From contig KB911080.1 of assembly GCA_000383295.1 (NCBI GenBank), forward strand, positions 1-56,685: a DNA stretch of 56,685 bases, given 5' to 3'. Positions 1 through 8,489 of the stretch are shown here, one piece after another. The first letter of the stretch is position 1. The number at the start of each line of letters is the position of its first letter. The stretch is from Faecalispora sporosphaeroides DSM 1294 (GTDB lineage Bacteria; Bacillota; Clostridia; Oscillospirales; Acutalibacteraceae). Made by a program: the position numbers and the translations under genes. Under the pieces are notes generated by a model that saw nothing but the letters and a program-made list of their open reading frames with translations, had not been told where the DNA came from and searched no databases.

Positions 1-190
1 CCCCTTAAACCCCGAGGTTTATCGCTTTTGTTTCCAGAAAGGCAGCAAAAAAGCAGCACCTGTTGAAGATGCTGCCTTCCCGCAAACCCTATGCGCCGCT
101 CAGGTCGCTCCTCAGCGTTGCCCTATCCTGCGCATAGGTAAAGTATTATTATTGTAAGTTACCGTTGGGTGTGAGTCAAGAGCTGCTGCA
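1..190. other. Gene-free left edge with two nested hairpins
   Basis: No coding gene is seen here. Two inverted repeats are visible: AAGGCAGCA (about 39-47) pairing with TGCTGCCTT (about 71-79), and CCTATGCGC (about 88-96) pairing with GCGCATAGG (about 131-139), the second enclosing a smaller CGCTCAG/CTCAGCG-like pair. The AT-rich stretch that follows leads into the first gene. This could be the end of an element or the 3' region of a gene lying outside the window; the sequence does not decide. Confidence 0.4.
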
Positions 191-295
191 ATGTTTGTAA
201 GAGTTACTTCCGGGTGCTTTTTTGCAAGAGTAACTTCAGCCCGACTGCCCATCCAACCGGAATTTAGTTTTTCTATTGAGGGGAGTGTTTTTGGT

Positions 296-517
296 ATGCC
301 TGTTAGCTATGATAAGTTGTGGAAGCTTCTTATTGATAGAAAAATGAACCGAACTGATTTGAGAGAAACTGCTGGAATCAGTTTTAACATCATTGCTAAA
401 ATGGGGAAAAATGAATTCGTTTCAATGGAAAGCCTTATGAAGATTTGCGCTACTCTCAACTGTAACGTTGGCGATATTATGGACTTTTTACCAGAAAGTG
501 AGGAATTGCAGAAATGA
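296..517 (+). CDS. Small XRE-family (Cro/C1-type) regulator, possible R-M controller
   Basis: This 73-aa protein is a single helix-turn-helix domain. The segment from about residue 17 to 45 (RTDLRETAGISFNIIAKM, then a short linker and MESLMKICATLNC) has the recognition-helix pattern of the YozG-like HTH_26 branch of the XRE superfamily. I chose ATG 296 because GAGGGGAG lies just upstream; the open frame runs back to 191 but that extension shows no domain. The stop overlaps the next start as ATGA (514-517), so it is translationally coupled to the restriction-modification gene. By analogy with C proteins of R-M systems it probably sets the timing of the operon, which is inference. No second function is visible. 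Confidence 0.8.
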   Translation: MPVSYDKLWKLLIDRKMNRTDLRETAGISFNIIAKMGKNEFVSMESLMKICATLNCNVGDIMDFLPESEELQK

Positions 518-3500
518 CACCAGAGATGCTGGCTACACTAACTGAACAAGTTGCTGAGCTTGTTCAGACATACAGTGATAATTATCCGCAATTCCAGAGG
601 GCAACCTATAACGAGACTCAAGTCCGTGTTGACTTTGTAAACCGCTTTTTCAAACTCCTTGGATGGGATGTAGATAACGAACGTGGTTTGCCACAACACT
701 TGCGTGAAGTTACCCATGAGGCTACCGTTGTTGTCGAGGAAGATGGCGTCCATCGTAGTAAAAAACCAGATTATTCTTTCAAAGTAGGAACGGAAGTTCT
801 ATATTTCCTTGAGACAAAGAAACCTGCGGTAAACCTTACTATTGATGCCGCACCGGCATTCCAGTTGCGCAGATATGGATGGAGCGGAAACTTAAAAGTC
901 TCAGTGTTGACCAATTTCACCGATCTATATATCTATGATTGTTCTGTTCGTCCGAGAGAAGGCGATGACATTGGTGTTGCAATGATTGCTCACTACCACT
1001 TCGACGAATATGTGGAACGTTTTGAGGAAATTTACAACATGCTGTCCAAAGAAGCAGTCTTGACCGGACAGTTTGAGCGCCATTTCGGTAACATTCAGGG
1101 TGCTCTTCGTCGTGAACCGTTCGATCAGTATTTCTTGGATCAGATTAGAATCTGGCGAATGATGCTTGGTGAGGATATTCTGCGCAACAATCCAAACGTT
1201 GATGCAGAAACACTCAACATTTTCGTCCAGCGAGTTCTTGATAGAACAATTTTCCTTCGCATTTGTGAGGATAGATGTTTCGAGAACTATGAGTCGCTGA
1301 AAGCTATTACGACATACCAAGATCTAAGAACAATGTTCGCTGCGGCAGACCAGAAATACGATTCAGGCTTATTTGAACTCTTAGAAGAGGATCGGCTTAC
1401 GGTGTCTGACTCAGTTATTATCGAGATCTTTCAAAGCTTGTATTACCCCAATAACTCCTATGAGTTTGGTGTAATTGACCCGTATATTATTGGTCAGATT
1501 TATGAACTGTTCTTGGATGAGGATCTTGTAATTCGAGAAGATGGACATATTGAGACGCAAGAAAAGCCCGAAGTAGTTGACTCCCAGGGTGCAGTCAACA
1601 CCCCCAAAAACATCACCGATATTATTATCGAAGAAACGCTTCGTCCTCTGTATGAAAATAAAACTCCCGTGGAAGTAGCTCAGTATCGCATTGCAGATAT
1701 TTGCTGTGGGTCTGGCAACTTCTTGCTGTCGGCATTTGAATACATTGTAAACTATCATATTGAGTATTATCGAAACCATGATAGAGAAAATGCTGAGCGA
1801 AGAGGCGATATTTATCAACTGGCTGGCAGTACAAACTATATACTTTCTTACGAGAAAAAACGCTCCATTTTGAAAAATAACATCTTCGGCGTTGATATTG
1901 ACCCTCTTGCTGTAGAAGTATCAAAGTTTAGCTTGCTGCTAAAGGCATTGGAAAATTCGTCTTTGGAGGAGGCAGAAGCTTTTCATCAGCGTACTAATCA
2001 ACGCATCCTTCCTAATTTGGACGAGAATATCAAAAATGGCAATAGCCTTGTGAATATGGCTTATGCACGTTTTGATCGATCTGTTTATCAGAATGTTTCT
2101 TTGATGAACAAATTAAAGATGTTCGATTGGAATGCTGAGTTTGGCAACCGAAAGTTTGATGCAATTATCGGTAATCCGCCCTATATTCGTGTCCAGAATA
2201 TGGTGCACTATTCCCGAGAAGAGTATGATTTTTATAAGAGCAGCCATTCTCCCTATGTAACCGCACAAACTGATAGTATTATCTGTTTATTGAAAAAGGA
2301 CTTGCACTGTTAAACGATGGCGGAATGCTGGGTTATATAGTCCCGCACAAGTTTATGAATATCAAGTCAGGCGCTAAATTGAGAGAATTGCTTTCTGCAA
2401 ATTCCAATGTTAAGAAAATTCTGCATTTCGGAACTCATCAAGTTTTTGAAAACAGAAGCACTTACACCTGCATCTTGGTATTATCTAAGCAAGGTCACGA
2501 AGAATTCCAAATTGGTTTTGTTCAGGATTGGAATCAGTTCTTATTCAATCATGATACAGAATGCTTGACCTATCCGGCTGCTTACATTAGTGGTCAGCCG
2601 TGGTCGTTCTTGCCTCAAAATATCGTTGCGCATTTGGAAGAGATCTCGCAATCTTGTGTTTCCCTTTCTACTTTGGTTGACATTTTTGTTGGTGTTCAAA
2701 CAAGCGCTGATCAAATCTATATTATCCACGCTGATCGTGAAGACGAGAATTTCATTTACTCGCACGATAGACAGGGGCGTGAGTTCCAGATAGAGAAAGG
2801 GATTTTGCGCAAAAGCATATATGATACGCAGCTTGTCAGTTACGAGAAAATAGAAGCAAATAGCTACATCATATTCCCGTATAAGTCGGTAAACGGAAGG
2901 CCGGTTCTATATAGTTTGGCCGAAATGACAGAGAACTTCCCTCATGCATTAGCATATTTGAATTGTTTCAAAGACAAGTTGAATGAACGTAATATGCCCG
3001 GACGTACTACCGAAAATTGGTTTGCGTTCGGACGTAGCCAATCTTTAAGAAGGTTCCTCTCTGGAGAACATCTTGTTTGGCCTGTGCTGTCTACAAGCTC
3101 AAATTATGTCTATGATAATGACATGGTTGTCTTTACAGGTGGAGGAAATGGTCCTTTCTATGGTATAGAAAAGAAAGCTACGTCTCAGGAATCCATTTTC
3201 TACATCCAGGCAATTTTGAACCATTGGTTAATGGAGCTCCTTGTGAAAAGTAGAGCAAGTACCTTTAGAGGAGATTACTATTCTCATGGGAAGCAGTTTA
3301 TTGCGACCTTGCCGATTTACAAGATTGATTTTGAAAATCCTACCGAAGCTGCCAAACATCAGCAGATTGTTGATATGGTGCAAAACATCATGCAGTTAAA
3401 GGAACAACTAGCTTCTGCTCCTAATGCCGCTCGTCGTACAGTTTTGGAACACTCCATCACGGCAATCAACGCTGAACTAAATAGCGCAATCGATGAGCTT

Positions 3501-3539
3501 TATCAGGTGGAATCTCAGGAAGTCGAGGAACAGGTATGA
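514..3539 (+). pseudogene. Eco57I-type bifunctional restriction endonuclease-methyltransferase, frameshifted
   Basis: One gene of about 1008 codons is split by a single-base loss near 2276-2279. The first frame (514-2313) drifts into an unrelated tail and stops. The next frame resumes at about 2277 with YYLFIEKGLALLNDGG, ahead of the open segment 2325-3539. The N-terminus carries a PD-(D/E)xK-like nuclease pattern (P85-D86, E100-T-K102). The adenine-methyltransferase part has the SAM motif DICCGSGNF (about 394-402) and catalytic NPPY (554-557). The region after the break looks like a TaqI/Eco57I-type target recognition domain. R.Eco57I is about 1000 aa and pairs with a methylase of about 544 aa, as here. 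As written the protein is truncated just after NPPY and probably inactive. A sequencing error or an on/off phase variant is possible. Confidence 0.8.
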
Positions 3540-5164
3540 AACCGATTGACGGATATAACAAATTAAGAGGCGGATACTATACCCCCGACAAAATTTCTGA
3601 ATTTATTGCAGACTGGGCAATCCGTAAAACTTCTGATTCTGTCTTGGAGCCAAGCTGTGGTGACGGTAGTTTTTTGAGTGCTATAACCACTCGTTATAGA
3701 GAGTTGGGTGCTACGGATGAGCAAATTCAGAACAATGTGCTTGGGATTGAATTGGATGATATTGAGGCTGAAAAATCTGCGCAGTATGGTACAACAGTAG
3801 TCTGTAAAGACTTTTTCACATACTACCAAGAGAGCATTGAAGACCAGACTCAATTCGATGTGATAGTTGGAAATCCGCCTTTCATTCGCTATCAGCATTT
3901 TACAGAGAAATATCGTAAAGTTGCATTTGCTTTGATGAATAAACATGGATTTCAGCCCAACCGCCTAACAAACATTTGGCTCCCGTTCTTAGTGCTTTCT
4001 TGTAAGGCATTAAAGCCAACTGGTCGAGTAGGAATGGTTATTCCCGCTGAACTATTCCAGGTTGATTACGCTGCTGAAGCAAGACAGTTCCTCAGTACGT
4101 TTTTTGATAAGCTAACACTTGTTACGTTCAAACGACTGGTCTTTGATGACATACAGCAGGAAGTTATTCTTCTGTTGGGTGAAAGAGGCTGCGATAAACA
4201 TGGCATTCGTGTTGTAGAACTGGAGGATATGGCAGATTTGGTTGCGCAAGGTCAAACATGCTTGGAGAATACCGAGCTAAAGGAACTCGACCATAGCCGT
4301 GACAAATGGGTGAAATACTATTTATCCAACGAAGAGTTGGAACTGCTGAAACGGCTTAATAGTGATCCGAGAATTTCCAATGCAACCGATTTATTTGAAG
4401 TGAATGTTGGTCTTGTAAGTGGCGAGAATGACTTTTTTGTCATGAACCGGGTAACAGTAGAAAAATTTAATCTTCAACAAAGCGTTATCCCTATCATTAG
4501 CCGTTCTGAGCAATTAAAAGGTGTGCAATTAACAAATGAGGATTATAACAATCTGACTGAGTTAGGAAAAAAGGTGTTTTTCTTTGCTCCCGGAAATAAG
4601 GAGTTCGATACCTTGTCTGATGAAGAGAAGGTATATATCCAGTGGGGGGAAGAAAAAGGCTTCAACAAGAATTATAAATGCCGTATAAGACCAAAGTGGT
4701 ATCATGTATCACAGACTTGGTGTGCGGATGCTTTCCTAATTCGCCAGGCGCATTTGTATCCAAGGATGATTCTCAACGAAAAAAAAGCTCTCGTCACTGA
4801 TACTCTTCACAAGGTAAGATTCTTAGAGGGCATTGATGGAAGACAAGTTGCAGCGGCCTTTTTGAACACATACACGTTTGCTCTTAGTGAAACACTTGGC
4901 AGAAGTTATGGCGGAGGTGTCCTAACTTTTGAGCCAGGAGAAATGCGAAGAATCCGTATTCCTATGCAAATAGCCGAACGGTTAGATTTGCAAAAAATTG
5001 ATCATTGGCAGCGCAATGGAGAGATTGATAAAATCTTGAAATATACAGATACCATCTTGCTCCAAGAGGGGCTTGGTTTATCTGAATATGAAATCAGTTT
5101 GCTCCATAGTATTTGGGAAAAAATGTGCAACCGTAGAATGACTCGTAAGAATCAGAGCGTGTAA
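3536..5164 (+). CDS. Eco57I/TaqI-type adenine-N6 DNA methyltransferase
   Basis: This intact 542-aa protein has SAM-binding motif I VLEPSCGDGSF (36-46) and the catalytic motif NPPF (113-116) of gamma-class N6-adenine methyltransferases. A long C-terminal part (about 230-540) resembles TaqI-like target recognition regions. Length and position, directly after a large bifunctional R-M gene and overlapping it by ATGA (3536-3539), match M.Eco57I, which protects both strands of an asymmetric site. It should therefore still methylate host DNA although the partner nuclease gene is broken. The target sequence cannot be read from the protein. Codon use is AT-rich like its neighbours. Confidence 0.85.
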   Translation: MKPIDGYNKLRGGYYTPDKISEFIADWAIRKTSDSVLEPSCGDGSFLSAITTRYRELGATDEQIQNNVLGIELDDIEAEKSAQYGTTVVCKDFFTYYQESIEDQTQFDVIVGNPPFIRYQHFTEKYRKVAFALMNKHGFQPNRLTNIWLPFLVLSCKALKPTGRVGMVIPAELFQVDYAAEARQFLSTFFDKLTLVTFKRLVFDDIQQEVILLLGERGCDKHGIRVVELEDMADLVAQGQTCLENTELKELDHSRDKWVKYYLSNEELELLKRLNSDPRISNATDLFEVNVGLVSGENDFFVMNRVTVEKFNLQQSVIPIISRSEQLKGVQLTNEDYNNLTELGKKVFFFAPGNKEFDTLSDEEKVYIQWGEEKGFNKNYKCRIRPKWYHVSQTWCADAFLIRQAHLYPRMILNEKKALVTDTLHKVRFLEGIDGRQVAAAFLNTYTFALSETLGRSYGGGVLTFEPGEMRRIRIPMQIAERLDLQKIDHWQRNGEIDKILKYTDTILLQEGLGLSEYEISLLHSIWEKMCNRRMTRKNQSV

Positions 5165-5217
5165 ATAACGCTTGTAGTATTTGTTGATTCTAATTGCAAT
5201 GAAAGTAGGTGCCCCCT

Positions 5218-7431
5218 GTGATAAAAGCAATAAAACTAAAGAATTGTGCCACTTATCCATCAGTGGGCACCTCAATCGAAAATTGTCAAAAGGTCAATTT
5301 CTTTTATGGTCCCAATGGAAGTGGAAAATCCACAATCAGCAATTTCTTGTATAATCCAACTGGATCGCAATATCGTGAATGTGAAATTGAATGGGAAAAC
5401 AATGCTGCAGTTGATGTGGTTGTATACAATCGTGAATTTCGTGTAAGAAACTTCAAGGAGAACATTGCCGGTGTATTTACACTTGGTCAAGCAACAATCG
5501 AAGATATACAAGCTCTTGAAGAAATGAAAGAGCAACGCTCTAAAAAGAACGAAGACTATACAACACGAGGTAATACGCTCCAAAAGAAGATTCAAGAAGA
5601 AATCGCATACAAAGCAACGTTTAGAGATACTGTGTGGGAACGAATTTTAAAACCCAATGAAGCAGATTTTCAAGAGGCTTTCAGCGGTTTTAGGAACAAT
5701 AAAGAACGTTTTCGAGATGAGGTGCTTAGACGGCACCAAATATCGCATTCCTCCACCGAAACAAGAGATGCTCTACTTTTGCGAGCTAAAACATTATTTG
5801 CACAGAAACCTGAAAAATGTCCTATCATTCCATTTGCTCTCGATAATATCGTTGAGCAAATTGTTGGGATTGAAACATCCGCGATTTGGAGCAAAGTAAT
5901 TGTCGGCAACAAAGATCTTCCTATCGGACGACTTATTGAGCTTTTAGATAATGCTGACTGGGTAAACCAAGGAAGAAAACATTTGAGAAAAGACGGAATA
6001 TGTCCGTTTTGTCAAAAGCAAACCATCACAGATGAGTTGAAAAATCAACTTGATGCTTTCTTTAGTGGCGAATACGAACAGGATGTCAACCTAATAAAGC
6101 AGTTCATTAGCCAATATGGTTCTTATACTGACGAATTGTTGAGGCGCATCAATACGCTTCGGACAAGCCTTGGAGCTTATCCTGCAGCGGGAATTGAGGC
6201 AAGTAAGCTCGATTCGATTATAGAGTTGCTTAATGGACATTTTTCCAAGAATAAAGCAGAGATGCTCATCAAGGAAAAGGAACCTGGCAGAATCATTTCG
6301 CTAACTGAAGCAGCTGCAACAATAAGTTCATTAAAACAATTAGTTATTGACGGAAATGTGGCTATTGCTAAGCATAATGAAATGGTTGATAACTATACAT
6401 CCGAAAAGAACACTCTTGTAGCTGATATTTGGGCGTTTTTAATGGATGAAAACGAAGCGTTAATTGCAGGGTATTTGAATGATATTGAAACCTTTGCTAA
6501 AGCTAAAAAAGGGATCCAAAAAGGAATCGACGTATGCAAGCAACAGTTGGATGATTTGGACGGCAAAATTGTGGAAGCCGGAAAGAACATAACAAGCGTT
6601 CAGCCGACGGTTGATGAGATCAATCGTTCTTTGAAAAGCTATGGTTTTACTAATTTCAAAATTGTACCGTCTCCAGCTCAACCAAACGCATATCAAATAC
6701 AGCGTATGGATGGCACCCTTGCCACCAATACATTAAGCGAGGGCGAAGAAACATTTATATCGTTCTTGTATTTTTTGCAGTTTGCAAAAGGCTCCGTCGA
6801 TGTTGCAAAAGTATCTAATCGTAAGGTTTTGGTATTGGATGACCCGATCTGCAGCCTTGATAGTACAGTTTTATACATAGTAAGTTCTTTGGTTAAAGGC
6901 TTAATAAAAGATGTTCGTGAGGGGAATTCTGATGTAGAGCAGATTTTCATTCTCACGCATAATGTGTTTTTCCACAAGGAAACCGCTTTTATTGATCGTA
7001 GAACCGAAGTTTGCAATGATATACATTTCTGGATTATAAGTAAGGACAATAACATATCCTCTATCAAGGCATACGAAAGAAACAATCCGATCAAAACGTC
7101 GTATGAATTACTGTGGGAAGAATTAAAAAGTAACACAAACGCTTCGCTTATTACAACGCAAAATATTATGCGAAGAATTTTAGAAAACTACTTTAGTATT
7201 CTTGGTAAAACGAAGGATGACACAATCGTAGATTCTTTCTCAACTATAGAAGAAAAAATGATCTGCCGTTCTTTGTTGAGTTGGATCAATGACGGCTCAC
7301 ATACCATTCCCGATGATTTGTATATCGACAGCTACACAGATTCGATAGACCGATACAAACAGATATTTAAAGAAGTATTTTTCAAAATGGGGCACGAAGC
7401 TCACTATAAAATGATGATGGGAGAGCCATAA
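5218..7431 (+). CDS. RloC/PrrC-like ABC ATPase with candidate anticodon-nuclease triad
   Basis: This 737-aa protein starts at GTG 5218, which gives the N-terminus MIKAIKLKN and places AGG 8 bases upstream; GTG 5209 is the alternative. It has Walker A GPNGSGKS (31-38), a CPFC pair (262-265) in the helical middle, the ABC signature LSEGEE (506-511) and Walker B VLVLDDP with D541-D542. This is the architecture of the AAA_13 family and of RloC, including a possible zinc hook. In the C-terminal domain R652, E656 and H695 form an R-x3-E ... H pattern like the PrrC/RloC tRNA-cleaving site (PrrC R320, E324, H356). PrrC is normally silenced by a partner R-M enzyme. Location right after an R-M pair supports a guard role. 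Anticodon-nuclease activity is inference; a plain AAA_13 ATPase remains possible. Confidence 0.7.
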   Translation: MIKAIKLKNCATYPSVGTSIENCQKVNFFYGPNGSGKSTISNFLYNPTGSQYRECEIEWENNAAVDVVVYNREFRVRNFKENIAGVFTLGQATIEDIQALEEMKEQRSKKNEDYTTRGNTLQKKIQEEIAYKATFRDTVWERILKPNEADFQEAFSGFRNNKERFRDEVLRRHQISHSSTETRDALLLRAKTLFAQKPEKCPIIPFALDNIVEQIVGIETSAIWSKVIVGNKDLPIGRLIELLDNADWVNQGRKHLRKDGICPFCQKQTITDELKNQLDAFFSGEYEQDVNLIKQFISQYGSYTDELLRRINTLRTSLGAYPAAGIEASKLDSIIELLNGHFSKNKAEMLIKEKEPGRIISLTEAAATISSLKQLVIDGNVAIAKHNEMVDNYTSEKNTLVADIWAFLMDENEALIAGYLNDIETFAKAKKGIQKGIDVCKQQLDDLDGKIVEAGKNITSVQPTVDEINRSLKSYGFTNFKIVPSPAQPNAYQIQRMDGTLATNTLSEGEETFISFLYFLQFAKGSVDVAKVSNRKVLVLDDPICSLDSTVLYIVSSLVKGLIKDVREGNSDVEQIFILTHNVFFHKETAFIDRRTEVCNDIHFWIISKDNNISSIKAYERNNPIKTSYELLWEELKSNTNASLITTQNIMRRILENYFSILGKTKDDTIVDSFSTIEEKMICRSLLSWINDGSHTIPDDLYIDSYTDSIDRYKQIFKEVFFKMGHEAHYKMMMGEP

Positions 7432-7595
7432 AGTCTCTCGTTGTTCTTGCGTTTCGTGGCAACACTATGGCAACAAAAAATCAGATAGCCCATGCCATCT
7501 GAATAATGAAAATAATTCAAGTAATCTGAGCTAAATCTCATAAGCAAAACTGTTTAAGATTTCTTTTTCAGGAGCGAGTGGGAATAGACGGTAAA
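7432..7595. other. Island right-edge intergenic stretch
   Basis: No gene is seen. It contains the imperfect direct repeat TGGCAAC-ACTA-TGGCAAC (about 7457-7474) and a palindrome TCAGATAGCCCATGCCATCTGA-like element (arms TCAGAT and ATCTGA, about 7482-7503) just downstream of the ATPase stop. The palindrome could end the R-M/ATPase transcript or be part of an integrase binding site. Confidence 0.35.
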
Positions 7596-7640
7596 AGCCC
7601 AGAAAGCCTTGTAAACACTGGCCTTCTGGGCTCTTTTATT
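7596..7640. terminator. Intrinsic terminator between ATPase gene and integrase remnant
   Basis: AGCCCAGAAAGCC (7596-7608) pairs with GGCCTTCTGGGCT (7620-7632) with one mismatch, followed by a T-rich tract CTTTTATT on the plus strand. It would stop plus-strand transcripts from the island and, from the other side, the remnant integrase transcript. Confidence 0.75.
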
Positions 7641-7660
7641 GTCTCTATGATGTTGAGATG

Positions 7661-7905
7661 CTAAAACCCTATATTTTCAAGTTTTTGAGCCAATTCAGCC
7701 TGCTTGTGAGGATATAAATACAAATAGGAATTCAGCGTTGTTTCAATGTTTTCGTGGCCTAATCTCGGCAATTAACAAAAGGTGAGAAGCCTAGCTCGAT
7801 AAGCAGGCTGGCGTGTGAGTGCCGAAGGTCGTGCACACGGATTTTTTTGACACCACCTCGCTTTGCAGCCTTTCCCCATCTCCTTGTGGAGATAATGCTC
7901 CGGCG
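7661..7905 (-). pseudogene. Remnant of tyrosine-type site-specific integrase (C-terminus)
   Basis: Read on the minus strand, three frame pieces together restore the C-terminus of a phage/ICE integrase. They are EHYLHKEM (about 7874-7900), then KKIRVHDLRHSHASLLIELGF with the box-II HxLRH motif, and then RLGHENIETTLNSYLYLYPH ending at the stop at 7661-7663. At least two frame changes separate them, one near 7868 and one in the short segment between LGF and RLGH. The N-terminal core-binding domain is not recognisable upstream of about 7905. The gene cannot encode a working recombinase. It marks the former integrase end of the island. Confidence 0.8.
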
Positions 7906-8240
7906 TTGGCCGGCAGGTAAAAATTGCGGATCAATTTTAATTGCTGTACTTGAAACATGGCGTGGGGAAGATCAGGCATTTTCTTTCCGTAGGGGATTTC
8001 AAGGTACCATACAAAAGGAGTTCCGAAAAGCTTTGATCGGCTTTTTGCGACTCCTTTTTTACAATATATGTCGCGCTTCGATGAAAATAGGGGCAAGGGC
8101 AAAGAGAATCCAATCCATGAAGCTTTTCCGGCAAATCAGGAATGGATCTGATTGGGAATCTCAAATATTTTTTTTGATGATAAAATAGTACGAGGCCCCA
8201 TGCTTAGGTGCATTTTTATGTGAATTTGATTGACAGTCGA
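7906..8240. other. Gene-free spacer beyond the integrase remnant
   Basis: No supported gene. Short open frames exist on both strands but lack ribosome binding sites and recognisable domains. The stretch joins the AT-rich island to the LacI promoter region. Confidence 0.4.
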
Positions 8241-8270
8241 TTGACATGCTCCTCCATTCTGAATTATAGT
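8241..8270 (+). promoter_or_regulatory. Sigma-A-type promoter of the lacI-family gene
   Basis: TTGACA (8241-8246) and TATAGT (8265-8270) are separated by 18 bases, giving a predicted start near 8277 and a leader of about 210 bases. The leader contains a GC-rich hairpin (CCGCCGGC/GCCGGTGG, 8401-8419). It also contains an in-frame upstream ATG at 8316 behind AGGAGGAG, so an N-terminally extended regulator cannot be excluded. Confidence 0.55.
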
Positions 8271-8489
8271 ATGGTTAAACAACTTGCATACAAGAGGAGG
8301 AGAACGATAGAGTCAATGAAGTTGAAAACCTCTGATTTTCAAACCGCGGAGGAATTCACACAGTGCTCCTTTCGGTGCTCATTGATTGGGAACGGCGACA
8401 AACCGCCGGCAATGCCGGTGGTTCTCCGTGCGCTTCAAAATGCTTTCATTTTGGAGTTTATTAAGGATAAAGGAGACTTGGGGTTCGTT

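Larger units (their letters stand above)
191..7905. mobile_element. Degraded integrative/defence island (XRE, R-M, ATPase, integrase remnant)
   Basis: This block is visibly richer in A and T, and uses more A/T-ending codons, than the genes after 8.4 kb. It contains an XRE regulator, a two-gene restriction-modification system and a probable anticodon nuclease, all on the plus strand and closely packed. At its right edge lies a frameshifted tyrosine-recombinase C-terminus on the opposite strand. Composition, cargo and integrase debris together suggest horizontal acquisition followed by decay. Exact attachment sites are not identified. A short direct repeat TGGCAACACTATGGCAAC near 7457 is only a weak candidate end. 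The left limit may lie outside the window. Confidence 0.45.

Noticed and set aside
514-3539. BREX PglX or type I HsdM identity for the large methylase gene
   Set aside because: No pglZ, brxL, hsdS or hsdR partners are present; the nuclease-like N-terminus and the 1008/542 codon pair fit an Eco57I-type system better.
7791-8188. Overlapping frames of 75-113 codons on both strands
   Set aside because: They overlap the integrase remnant and its flank; the recognisable recombinase motifs lie in other frames and these have no start signals.
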